This document shows, one piece after another, positions 1 to 6,749 of a stretch of DNA of 12,375 bases. The stretch lies in contig CAZTWF010000032.1 in NCBI GenBank assembly GCA_964617245.1, positions 1-12,375 on the forward strand. Reading direction: 5' to 3'. The translations under genes were made by a program, and so were the position numbers. The notes under the pieces are model-generated. The model ran no database searches. It had not been told where the DNA came from and was given only the letters and a program-made list of their open reading frames with translations. Within the stretch, counting starts at the first letter, position 1, and every line of letters begins with the position of its first letter. Origin of the DNA: WYZ-LMO11 sp964617245. GTDB lineage: Archaea; Thermoproteota; Methanomethylicia; Methanomethylicales; Methanomethylicaceae.

Positions 1-9
1 AATAAATTT

Positions 10-1197
10 TTATATTATTTTATTTATTATATCGTATATTGTTTTTAAAGCATTAAATTTAGAAGCAAAATTTTCTAATTCTTTAATATTTGAAAGAATA
101 TCAGAAGAATTTAGAATTTCATTTATACTACTTAAAAGAATATCCTTAGAAAGATTATATTGTTGAATACACTTTGCAATTTTCATATTTACTATAGATT
201 TTGCAATTCCTTGATGTTCAGAATGAGCTGGTGTTGGAATTATTATCATTGGCTTTCCATAATATATTGCTTCAGAGACAGTATTATGACCTCCTCTTGT
301 TATTAATAAATCACATGCTTTCAATAGTGCATATCTATCATTTATCCAATTACATATTATTATTTTTTCATTTATTTTACTAATACCATTATTATTTGAA
401 ATTCCTCTACTTATTATTATATTATATGATTGAGGGAAATCTTGAAGTATTTTGATCAGTCTTTCAGTTATATACTTCTTCTCAGCTAATGTACCACTCA
501 TAGCAATAAATATTAACGGACTATCATCTATTCCTAATTCTTCTTTTAATTTTTTTCTTATTTCATCTTTTGGAGGAAGTTCCCAAGGATATTTTGATAT
601 AATTGGTCCAATTAGTTTGAGTTTATTTAAATATTTATGAGATGGAATAACATTAGATCTAGCTATTGTAAAAGGAGGAGGAAAATCTGGTACTAATATT
701 ATATTACTTAAATTCCATAAGCTACCAAGTGTTTCTAAAATAAATCTTTCAGTATGATCTTTTATTTTCTGTTTTATTTTTTTATCAATAGGTTTAAGAT
801 GTGGAATCATTATTCTTAGTTGATGTAAAATTAGAATAGATTTAAATCCCATGGTCCTAGCAGCAATAATTGATGATAAACGACTATCTGAGATTACAAC
901 ATCAGGTTTAAAGTGTTCCATGAGATGTATTTCTGCACCTATTTGTCTAAGAAAATTAATAATAATCTTAGGTCCTGCAGATAGACTTCTCTTGAGATCA
1001 AAAGTACCATCAATTTTTTCATAAAAATAAATTTCAGGTACTTTTTCTACATCAAAATTTTCTTTTTTAATATAATCTACAGCTTCATTATATGAAGAAA
1101 ATAAAATTTTAGCATTATTCCTAAACATATTAGCTATTGCAATACATCTTCCTGCATGTCCTAAGCCTATGCCACATGGAGCAAAGTACAAACGCAT
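10..1197 (-). CDS. MurG-like glycosyltransferase (GT-B fold)
   Basis: This is probably a nucleotide-sugar-dependent GT-B glycosyltransferase that acts at the inner face of the membrane on a lipid or surface-glycan acceptor. The N-terminus carries the glycine loop GIGLGH (residues 9-14) after a first beta strand, as in MurG and in the archaeal family that includes Methanocaldococcus MJ1255. The C-terminal half has the donor-binding motif RGGHNTVSEA (301-310), followed by a Pro-rich loop and HSEHQ (325-329). The length of 395 aa is normal for a two-Rossmann enzyme, and no membrane segment is evident. I place the start at ATG 1197, preceded by GGATGAT; an in-frame TTG at 1209 would overlap the upstream gene. 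It is the last gene of the six-gene run visible here and starts 4 bp after the AMMECR1 stop. The acceptor and donor sugar cannot be read from the sequence. Confidence 0.8.
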   Translation of the reverse strand: MRLYFAPCGIGLGHAGRCIAIANMFRNNAKILFSSYNEAVDYIKKENFDVEKVPEIYFYEKIDGTFDLKRSLSAGPKIIINFLRQIGAEIHLMEHFKPDVVISDSRLSSIIAARTMGFKSILILHQLRIMIPHLKPIDKKIKQKIKDHTERFILETLGSLWNLSNIILVPDFPPPFTIARSNVIPSHKYLNKLKLIGPIISKYPWELPPKDEIRKKLKEELGIDDSPLIFIAMSGTLAEKKYITERLIKILQDFPQSYNIIISRGISNNNGISKINEKIIICNWINDRYALLKACDLLITRGGHNTVSEAIYYGKPMIIIPTPAHSEHQGIAKSIVNMKIAKCIQQYNLSKDILLSSINEILNSSDILSNIKELENFASKFNALKTIYDIINKII

Positions 1198-1201
1198 TTT
1201 A

Positions 1202-1813
1202 TCATCCAATTTCTCTCTTTATGATTTTACCACATGGAGTTAATTCAGAGAATATTTCTGCTGTAAAAGTATAAATCTTGACTTTTTTTGAAAACCAACA
1301 ATCTGGTGGAAGACCTGCTTTCATACAGCATTCTGAAAGAAAAGTCTCTTCATCCCATCTATATTCCACTGGAACTTGAGGTAATAGAAGTCCAGAATAT
1401 GGACCCATTTCTACAATTAAACCATCTCTTCCTACCTTTATTTTTTTAACATAATCCTTTGGATTTTCAACAATTAATAATTTTGGAGGTGTTAATACAC
1501 TAACTTCAAATATAACTTCAGAAAGTTCTTCTTTTCTCAAAGGAGGAAAACGTGGATCTTCTGTAGCAGCACTTATTGCAGCTTCAATTACAGCCTCAAT
1601 TAATGGAAGATATGGATATGGAAAACCAATACAGCCTCTTAATATTTTTTCTCCATGAAATAATTTTTCTATTGTGACAAAAACTCCACTTTTTTCATAA
1701 ATCTTATTACTTGGGTATTCAGGAGGAGTAATCTTTTTTCCTTTATCAATATATCTTGTTACTGCTTCTCTAGCAATTTTAACTAAGAATTCTCCTTCTT
1801 CAAGAGTTAACAT
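1202..1813 (-). CDS. AMMECR1-domain protein
   Basis: This is a 203-aa protein of the AMMECR1 family (the A component of the so-called AmmeMemoRadiSam set), found in archaea, bacteria and eukaryotes. The biochemical role of the family is not established. The diagnostic motif LRGCIG is at residues 58-63, followed by the Pro/Tyr-rich loop and the segment DPRFPPL. The conserved EVSVLTPP strand and a C-terminal Cys pair (ECC) are also present, and the length matches the single-domain archaeal form. I chose ATG 1813: the further in-frame GTG at 1822 lies inside AGTGAT (1818-1823), which looks like its Shine-Dalgarno sequence 4 bp upstream. The start lies inside the 3' end of the Mut7-C gene (14-bp overlap), which suggests translational coupling. 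No MEMO1 or radical-SAM partner is seen in the window. Confidence 0.9.
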   Translation of the reverse strand: MLTLEEGEFLVKIAREAVTRYIDKGKKITPPEYPSNKIYEKSGVFVTIEKLFHGEKILRGCIGFPYPYLPLIEAVIEAAISAATEDPRFPPLRKEELSEVIFEVSVLTPPKLLIVENPKDYVKKIKVGRDGLIVEMGPYSGLLLPQVPVEYRWDEETFLSECCMKAGLPPDCWFSKKVKIYTFTAEIFSELTPCGKIIKREIG

Positions 1814-2219
1814 AATTATCACTTTTTAAAAATTTTATTCGTCTATTTATATCCTTCCAATGTTTCCCTTGCCAATAAAGTTTTCCACAATTTGGACATT
1901 TCCAAATATTTGAATTTTCTGTAATTAATATTGTATTACATAATGTACATCTAGAACCTATTATAGATTCATCTAGGTGAAGATTAAGCTCTTTTAGAGC
2001 TTTCATAAGATCTGTGGAATTTATTAATTTTGCATTTATATTCTGTTTTATTGCTTTCTTAAAAAGAATTTCATCTCTTGTTAATAATATTCGTCTTTCA
2101 TTTTTTGCAATATTTATTAATTCATCATCAGTAAGCATTTTATCATATATAGTATCATAACCAAGTAATCTTAACCATTTTGCAAGTCTTCCTAACATTG
2201 CATCTACTATGAATTTCAT
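1800..2219 (-). CDS. Mut7-C RNase domain protein with zinc ribbon
   Basis: This 139-aa protein has the Mut7-C (DUF82) architecture: a PIN-like nuclease fold followed by a small zinc ribbon. The N-terminus begins MKFIVDAMLGRLAKWLR, with the acidic Asp6 expected at the active site. A second acidic group is TRDE at 48-51. The zinc ribbon uses C91/C94 and C108/C111, followed by the family signature GKLYWQGKHW (112-121). Family members are predicted RNases, and the C-terminal domain of C. elegans Mut-7 gives the family its name. The cellular RNA substrate is unknown. The gene starts 6 bp after the stop of the upstream CBS gene and overlaps the AMMECR1 gene by 14 bp, so it is clearly co-transcribed. 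All key residues that I can identify are present. Confidence 0.88.
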   Translation of the reverse strand: MKFIVDAMLGRLAKWLRLLGYDTIYDKMLTDDELINIAKNERRILLTRDEILFKKAIKQNINAKLINSTDLMKALKELNLHLDESIIGSRCTLCNTILITENSNIWKCPNCGKLYWQGKHWKDINRRIKFLKSDNYVNS

Positions 2220-2225
2220 AAAATT

Positions 2226-3026
2226 TTATAATCCCTCTGGAAAGCTATGAACTATATATTTTAATATTTCATTATGAGTAAGAATTCCTATAATTTTTTG
2301 ATTTTCAGTGATAACTGCTCCTGGTGATCCTTTTTTTCTAAGTTCTACAGCAATATCAGAGAGAATAGTTTCTTTTTCTACAATAGGGATATCTGTAATC
2401 ATTGATGTTGTGACTAATATTTCTCTTATTCTAGCTTTTTGATGTTTCTCTGGTGTTCTTCTATAAAATTCTATTAGAGTATTAACAACTTCTCCCTCAG
2501 TTACTGCACCTAAAACTTTACCATCATCATTTAAAACTGGTAAAAATGAGAGATTGTTATCTAGCATTATTCTTCTTACATGTATTATTCTACTATATGG
2601 ATATATGACTAATGGATTTCTATTCATTATTAATTCTATGTTTATAGAGGAATCTTCAACAAATCTTATCATATCTCGTCTATAGATCATACCAAGAAAA
2701 GTTTCACCATAGAAAAAAGGAAGAGAATTTATATTAAATTCTATCATTAATTCAGCACATTTTCTAATAGAACATTCATCTGATATATATGTGGGAAAAT
2801 ATCTAACAAAACTTGAATTATAAAGAGCTTCTGGAACTAATCTTCTTACTCTCTCTAAACCTATTTTACTTAAAATATCTCTATAACTAATTATTCCAAT
2901 AGGTTTCTCATCATATATACATATACTATCTATTGATTCTTTTCTTAAAATCTCTAATGCATCAGTTATAGGTCTATTTTTACTTAACATAGGAGGATCT
3001 TTTACTAATATATCCATTAATCTCAT
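2226..3026 (-). CDS. Four-CBS-domain protein (second of pair)
   Basis: This 266-aa protein consists almost entirely of four CBS motifs, at about residues 1-60, 70-128, 130-190 and 200-262. That is two Bateman modules and no catalytic domain. Typical CBS signatures are visible: PIGIISYRD, FLGMIYRRD, VLGAVTEGE and IIGILTHNE. CBS modules usually bind adenosine nucleotides or SAM and act as energy or metabolite sensors. The ligand and the partner here are unknown. It lacks a membrane segment, so it should be cytosolic. The ATG at 3026 lies 1 bp after the stop of the similar 277-aa CBS gene, so the two are co-translated and may assemble together. The second and fourth motifs look more divergent than those of the neighbour. 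Confidence 0.88.
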   Translation of the reverse strand: MRLMDILVKDPPMLSKNRPITDALEILRKESIDSICIYDEKPIGIISYRDILSKIGLERVRRLVPEALYNSSFVRYFPTYISDECSIRKCAELMIEFNINSLPFFYGETFLGMIYRRDMIRFVEDSSINIELIMNRNPLVIYPYSRIIHVRRIMLDNNLSFLPVLNDDGKVLGAVTEGEVVNTLIEFYRRTPEKHQKARIREILVTTSMITDIPIVEKETILSDIAVELRKKGSPGAVITENQKIIGILTHNEILKYIVHSFPEGL

Positions 3027-3027
3027 A

Positions 3028-3861
3028 TTATTCGCCCTTTGCTAATACCTTAACAAAATCAAATTTTGTAATTAAACCAGTTAATTTATTATCATTATTT
3101 ACTACTGGCATTCCACCAATATTATATTCAATTAACATTTTAGCTGCTAAATTAGCATCTTCATCTTCTTTTATTGTTATTGGATCTGATGTCATAATAT
3201 CTTCAGCAATAGGTATTAGATAAATACGTTCATAAGAAATTTCACCATATTCTTTTTTAATTCTTTTAATAAAACTTTCAACTTTCTTTGGAAATGTAAC
3301 AAAAGATAAATCTGTTTCAGTAATTATTCCTATTGGTTTTCCACCATCAATTACTATTACTCTATCATTATTAGATTTTTCTAATATATCAATAACTCTA
3401 TATACACTATGATGTCTATTTACAATAGGAATATTATTAGTTTGACAAATTGATTTTACAATATATTTAGATTTAATATTTTCAGCAAAATATCTTGTTA
3501 TATCAGTTTTTGTAATTATACCAACTAATTCTCCTTTATTATTTACCACAGGTAATCCTCTAATATTTTCATTGACCATTTCCTTAGCAGCTTCAATTAT
3601 TGAGACATTCTCATTTATTGAAATTATAGGACTACGCATTATCTCTGATACTAATATAGAATCAAAATCTCTTTGTTGAAAATCATAACTTCTAAGTTTT
3701 CTAATGATATCTTTTCTTGTTATCATACCTATTGGATGATTTCTTTCAATAATAACTAATCGACTTACTCCTTTTTTTAACATTAAATTTCTTATATAGG
3801 CTAAATTATCAGTTGGATATGCAACAATAACAGGTGATGACATAAAATCACTTACACTCAT
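3028..3861 (-). CDS. Four-CBS-domain protein (first of pair)
   Basis: This 277-aa protein has four CBS motifs and no other recognisable domain. They lie at about residues 1-58, 68-128, 133-190 and 217-275, and each ends in a signature of the type PIGMITRKD, LVGIITKTD, PIGIITETD or LTGLITKFD. The Ser/Thr-x-Asp residues that contact ribose in nucleotide-binding CBS modules are largely kept, so nucleotide binding is plausible. A charged insert of about 25 residues separates the third and fourth motifs. The start at ATG 3861 is backed by a clear Shine-Dalgarno GGTGA at 3866-3870. It lies 19 bp downstream of the CBS/zinc-ribbon gene and 1 bp upstream of the other four-CBS gene. It probably arose by duplication of a two-CBS unit. 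The physiological target is unknown. Confidence 0.9.
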   Translation of the reverse strand: MSVSDFMSSPVIVAYPTDNLAYIRNLMLKKGVSRLVIIERNHPIGMITRKDIIRKLRSYDFQQRDFDSILVSEIMRSPIISINENVSIIEAAKEMVNENIRGLPVVNNKGELVGIITKTDITRYFAENIKSKYIVKSICQTNNIPIVNRHHSVYRVIDILEKSNNDRVIVIDGGKPIGIITETDLSFVTFPKKVESFIKRIKKEYGEISYERIYLIPIAEDIMTSDPITIKEDEDANLAAKMLIEYNIGGMPVVNNDNKLTGLITKFDFVKVLAKGE

Positions 3862-3880
3862 TTTCTCACCAATTTTAATA

Positions 3881-4429
3881 TTATTGACTAAATTCTAAAC
3901 GACAGTTTTCACATAAAAACTGACCATTAATTTCTTTGAGTGAATCTGACCATTCTTCACAATTATCACAATATCCTACCATTTCTTCTTCTGAAGTTCT
4001 AATTAATCTATTTTTTGATGCTTCTATTAATATTTCAATAAGTTCTGGTGCTACATTTAATATATCTCTTGATGTTATAATTCCAATCATTTTTCCATCT
4101 TTAACAACAATTAATCTACGAACATTTAAAGAAGACATTTTTCTTGCTGCTTCCATAATTTCAGCTTTTGGACTTATAACAAATAATGGTGATGACATTA
4201 TTTCTTTTGCCAATGTTTTCTCAGGATCTAGACCTTTTGCAATTACTCTACTAACTAAATCTCTTTCAGTAATTATACCAACTGGATGATCATTATGTGT
4301 TATAACTATAGAACCTACACCTTTTTCACTCATCTCTATAGCTACTCTTCTCACATTAGCCTCTTCAGGTAATATTATTACATTTTTATGCATTACATCT
4401 TCTACATGTAAAGTTCTTATTCTTGTCAT
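3881..4429 (-). CDS. CBS-pair protein with C-terminal zinc ribbon
   Basis: This 182-aa protein has one Bateman module (two CBS motifs, about residues 7-64 and 74-130) followed by a helical linker and a small zinc ribbon with C154/C157 and C173/C176. The CBS signatures PVGIITERD and MIGIITSRD are intact. The arrangement resembles the archaeal CBS plus Zn-ribbon family typified by Thermoplasma Ta0289. The CBS pair probably senses an adenine nucleotide, and the ribbon may bind metal, nucleic acid or a protein partner; which of these applies cannot be read here. It is the first gene of the six-gene run, with a TATA-like box at 4462-4469 and only a weak ribosome site (GGAT). A promoter about 30 bp from the ATG fits a short 5' leader. 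Confidence 0.9.
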   Translation of the reverse strand: MTRIRTLHVEDVMHKNVIILPEEANVRRVAIEMSEKGVGSIVITHNDHPVGIITERDLVSRVIAKGLDPEKTLAKEIMSSPLFVISPKAEIMEAARKMSSLNVRRLIVVKDGKMIGIITSRDILNVAPELIEILIEASKNRLIRTSEEEMVGYCDNCEEWSDSLKEINGQFLCENCRLEFSQ

Positions 4430-4434
4430 AAATT

Positions 4435-4438
4435 ATCC
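4435..4438 (-). promoter_or_regulatory. Weak ribosome-binding site of the CBS/zinc-ribbon gene
   Basis: The minus strand reads GGAT here, 5 bp before ATG 4429. It is a poor match to the archaeal consensus, so initiation may rely on a short leader instead. Confidence 0.3.
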
Positions 4439-4461
4439 AATTATATAATAGCTTATAAATT

Positions 4462-4469
4462 TATTTAAA
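4462..4469 (-). promoter_or_regulatory. TATA-like box for the six-gene CBS to glycosyltransferase run
   Basis: TTTAAATA on the minus strand lies in the 68-bp gap between the NFACT/RqcH stop and the CBS/zinc-ribbon start. At the usual archaeal distance of about 26 bp it would start transcription near 4437-4440, giving a leader of roughly 10 nt. No strong oligo-T terminator follows the NFACT gene here, so read-through from upstream is also possible. Confidence 0.45.
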
Positions 4470-4497
4470 TTTACGTGAAATTTATAATTAAGTATCA

Positions 4498-6462
4498 TTA
4501 TAAAGGTAATGCACCACCTGAGGGTAATTTAGATAAAATTTCATTATTAGGAATAGCATTTATAATTTCTTTATACTCATTACTTGCTCTTTTTATTAAT
4601 AATTCTTTTATTTTCTTAACTAAAATTTCACCTTTTAAATCTCCAGGTACTAATTTAACAAAAGTAATAGAATTATTTTTTACAAAATTTTCATTACCTA
4701 CAATAATCTTAAATTCTTTATCTACTATCTTTACACCTAAAAATAATATTAAAGGCACATTACGAATATAATTTCTTTCACCATATATCATAAATGCACC
4801 TTTTTTAAGAAATTCACCTGAAGGAGGCTTCTTACTTACTTGATTAGCCATAACCCAATAACCATCTGCACAACTTAATTTAGCTTTCCATGCTTTTGAA
4901 TATATAACAGCAAAAGATATTGCTTCTTTTTTTGTTTCTTCAGGAACTTCTAAACCATTAGATTTTATTATAACTACTGAACCACCAGGTACATCTGAAT
5001 GAACAAAAATATCTTTTTCATCCATATATCTTTTTACAAGAATTTCATTTTGTCTAGCATCTTTTCCTCCAATAATTAAGAATCCTTGAGATGAAAAAGT
5101 CCATTTAAATCTTTCATACCATTCTTTTTTCATTTCTTTTACAATAATTATTTTACTAATTTCTTCTAGACCTTTTTTTAATTCATTAATCTTTCTCTCA
5201 GTTTCATTTATTGCATTAATTAGACCATTAATCTTTTTTGAAATTTCTTTATATTCTGAAAAGAATTTATTCATATTCTCTGTAGCAGAAATTTTAAAAT
5301 CAATTTCTAATTCTTGATCATCTATGATAGTTTTAAGAATGCCTTTTGAAGGATTTATTTCTAATATTTTAATAGGAGATAATTTCTTTATTTCTTCCCA
5401 ATCTATGTTTTTCTTTCGCATATTAATTACATAATCTATTAAAGCTTGAATTTTATCTAGATTATTTAATATAATTTCTCCAATTTTTTTACTTTTAATT
5501 TGTTTTTCTTCTAATTCTTTTAGGTATTTCTTTTGTCTTTCAATTATATTCTCAAATTCTTTTATTTTTTCATCTAATGGTTTTTTTTGTTTTTCTGATA
5601 TTTTTTGTGTAATAAATGATGAAAAATATTCATCTACTGCATTATTAAATGAATAAAAATATATTCGTTCATAAGGTAATGAGATAAATTCAATAGGTTG
5701 AACTGATATTCTTTCTCCATTTTTTATTATTATATTTGGTCTTAATAATGAAGATTTAATTTCTTCTATTAATGATCTACTAGTTTCTATAAATTTTTGA
5801 AGAATTTCATTATTGATTTCTGAGAATAATGTATTGAGATTTATATTACATCTTACTAAAACTTCTTCTATAAATTCTGGAGGTAAATTATAATATTTAC
5901 TTAAAGCTTTTAATACATTTAAATTTCTTATATTTTCATTAATAATAATATCATCATAGTTAATATCTTCATAAATACTTTTACCTCGAGTAGGAGGAAG
6001 TTTATATGTTTCTCCTATTATAATATGTCTATCCTTCATTTTTCTTTGATATAATGCAAAAATAATTTTATCAAATTCATCAGTTATTATTATATTACCT
6101 TTTTCAAATAATTCTAAATATAATTTTAATATTTTGCCTTCATTTGATTTTAATGTTATACAAACTATTCTATCTAGATTTATTTGATTAATAGAAACTA
6201 CTTGAGTATTTAATATTAATGATCTTATTCTAGTTACAGGAAAAGAAGGAGAAGATGGTAATGGATATTTAAAATTAGTTAAATTAATTCTTTTTCCTAA
6301 TTCAAATATTAAATCAAAATTAATTCCATTAGCTTTATGAAAACGAAATAGAAAAGCAAAATTATCTAAATTATATATATTTTCTATACGAGTACTTATA
6401 AGTATGGAATTTAATTCTCTAATAATAGCGAGGAGATCTATAGATGACAGATAAGATTTCAA
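4498..6462 (-). CDS. rqcH: NFACT family ribosome-quality-control protein (RqcH/Rqc2/NEMF homologue)
   Basis: This 654-aa protein is a full-length archaeal NFACT protein, a homologue of bacterial RqcH and eukaryotic NEMF/Rqc2. These bind the obstructed large ribosomal subunit with peptidyl-tRNA and can add C-terminal tails to the stalled chain. Visible parts are an NFACT-N domain opening LSSIDLLAIIRELN, with the Asp-Arg pair (97/98, in LDRIV) reported as needed for tailing in Bacillus RqcH. Next come a middle helical region, lysine/glutamate-rich coiled coils (about 287-350 and 400-445), and an NFACT-R domain (about 450-575) with GGKDARQNEILVKRYM, DIFVHSDVPGGSVV and the SKAWKAK helix. I choose the TTG at 6462 because AGGTG (6469-6473) lies 6 bp upstream. 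The longer GTG start at 6471 falls inside that site. The 5' end overlaps the divergent EMC6-like gene by 19 bp. Confidence 0.9.
   Translation of the reverse strand: MKSYLSSIDLLAIIRELNSILISTRIENIYNLDNFAFLFRFHKANGINFDLIFELGKRINLTNFKYPLPSSPSFPVTRIRSLILNTQVVSINQINLDRIVCITLKSNEGKILKLYLELFEKGNIIITDEFDKIIFALYQRKMKDRHIIIGETYKLPPTRGKSIYEDINYDDIIINENIRNLNVLKALSKYYNLPPEFIEEVLVRCNINLNTLFSEINNEILQKFIETSRSLIEEIKSSLLRPNIIIKNGERISVQPIEFISLPYERIYFYSFNNAVDEYFSSFITQKISEKQKKPLDEKIKEFENIIERQKKYLKELEEKQIKSKKIGEIILNNLDKIQALIDYVINMRKKNIDWEEIKKLSPIKILEINPSKGILKTIIDDQELEIDFKISATENMNKFFSEYKEISKKINGLINAINETERKINELKKGLEEISKIIIVKEMKKEWYERFKWTFSSQGFLIIGGKDARQNEILVKRYMDEKDIFVHSDVPGGSVVIIKSNGLEVPEETKKEAISFAVIYSKAWKAKLSCADGYWVMANQVSKKPPSGEFLKKGAFMIYGERNYIRNVPLILFLGVKIVDKEFKIIVGNENFVKNNSITFVKLVPGDLKGEILVKKIKELLIKRASNEYKEIINAIPNNEILSKLPSGGALPL
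6395..6403 (+). promoter_or_regulatory. TATA-like box for the EMC6-like gene
   Basis: CTTATAAGT lies inside the NFACT coding region, about 45 bp before the ATG at 6444. Transcription would start near 6425, leaving a leader of about 18 nt that contains the strong ribosome site GAGGAGAT. Confidence 0.35.
6430..6437 (+). promoter_or_regulatory. Strong ribosome-binding site of the EMC6-like gene
   Basis: GAGGAGAT lies 6 bp before ATG 6444, the expected spacing. It supports the small membrane-protein frame as a real gene even though its start is embedded in the NFACT gene. Confidence 0.6.
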
Positions 6463-6749
6463 GCTCAACACCTACACATCATTCTATTTACAGAAAAATT
6501 TACTATATAAGGATAATATTTGCAATATTTGCTGGATTATTATGTGGAATATTAAATTTAAAAGAAGGATTAGGTTTGATAATAGGAACTTCATTCTTCA
6601 TTTTAACTTATATATTGTTTAGATATGTAATTAAGAGTATATACTCTAATGTAAAAGATTATAAAAAACTTTATACAACAGGAATTTTTTCATACTTTTT
6701 AATTTGGTATGTAATTTGGGTTATTACTTATAATATTATTTGGATGTAG
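6444..6749 (+). CDS. Small three-helix membrane protein, EMC6-like
   Basis: This 101-aa protein has a short polar N-terminus and three hydrophobic segments at about residues 22-38, 42-63 and 78-98. A basic loop (KSIYSNVKDYKK) lies between the second and third. The pattern resembles eukaryotic EMC6 (Pfam Rab5ip/EMC6). There is an A-G-x(3)-GIL-x-L stretch at the end of helix 1, then a glycine turn into helix 2. After the basic loop comes LYTTG leading into a Trp/Tyr-rich helix 3, where human EMC6 has an LFTGG-type entry. EMC6 is a core subunit of the ER membrane protein complex, which inserts and folds membrane proteins, and archaeal relatives have been proposed. Homology is judged from memory of the family, not from a search. 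The start is set by GAGGAGAT at 6430-6437. It overlaps both neighbours, divergently at its start and convergently at its stop. Confidence 0.6.
   Translation: MTDKISSSTPTHHSIYRKIYYIRIIFAIFAGLLCGILNLKEGLGLIIGTSFFILTYILFRYVIKSIYSNVKDYKKLYTTGIFSYFLIWYVIWVITYNIIWM
6469..6473 (-). promoter_or_regulatory. Ribosome-binding site deciding the NFACT start
   Basis: AGGTG on the minus strand is followed by 6 nt (ttgagc) and then TTG at 6462. The in-frame GTG at 6471, which would give the longest reading frame, is part of this site and is therefore an unlikely start. Confidence 0.55.
6503..6510 (-). promoter_or_regulatory. TATA-like box for the NFACT gene
   Basis: TTATATAG on the minus strand lies within the EMC6-like coding region, about 45 bp upstream of TTG 6462. 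It predicts a start of transcription near 6480 and a leader of about 18 nt containing AGGTG. Each of the two divergent genes thus seems to carry the other's promoter. Confidence 0.35.

Noticed and set aside
201..640. Two plus-strand reading frames of about 60 residues
   Set aside because: They lie antisense inside the glycosyltransferase gene and have low-complexity Leu/Ile/Ser sequence typical of antisense frames in AT-rich DNA. No ribosome site was seen.
3936..4289. Plus-strand frame of 117 residues
   Set aside because: It is a shadow of the CBS/zinc-ribbon gene on the other strand, which has clear domain motifs.
4475..4771. Plus-strand frame of 98 residues with hydrophobic stretches
   Set aside because: It is antisense to the C-terminus of the NFACT gene. 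Its hydrophobicity comes from reading Lys/Glu codons backwards.
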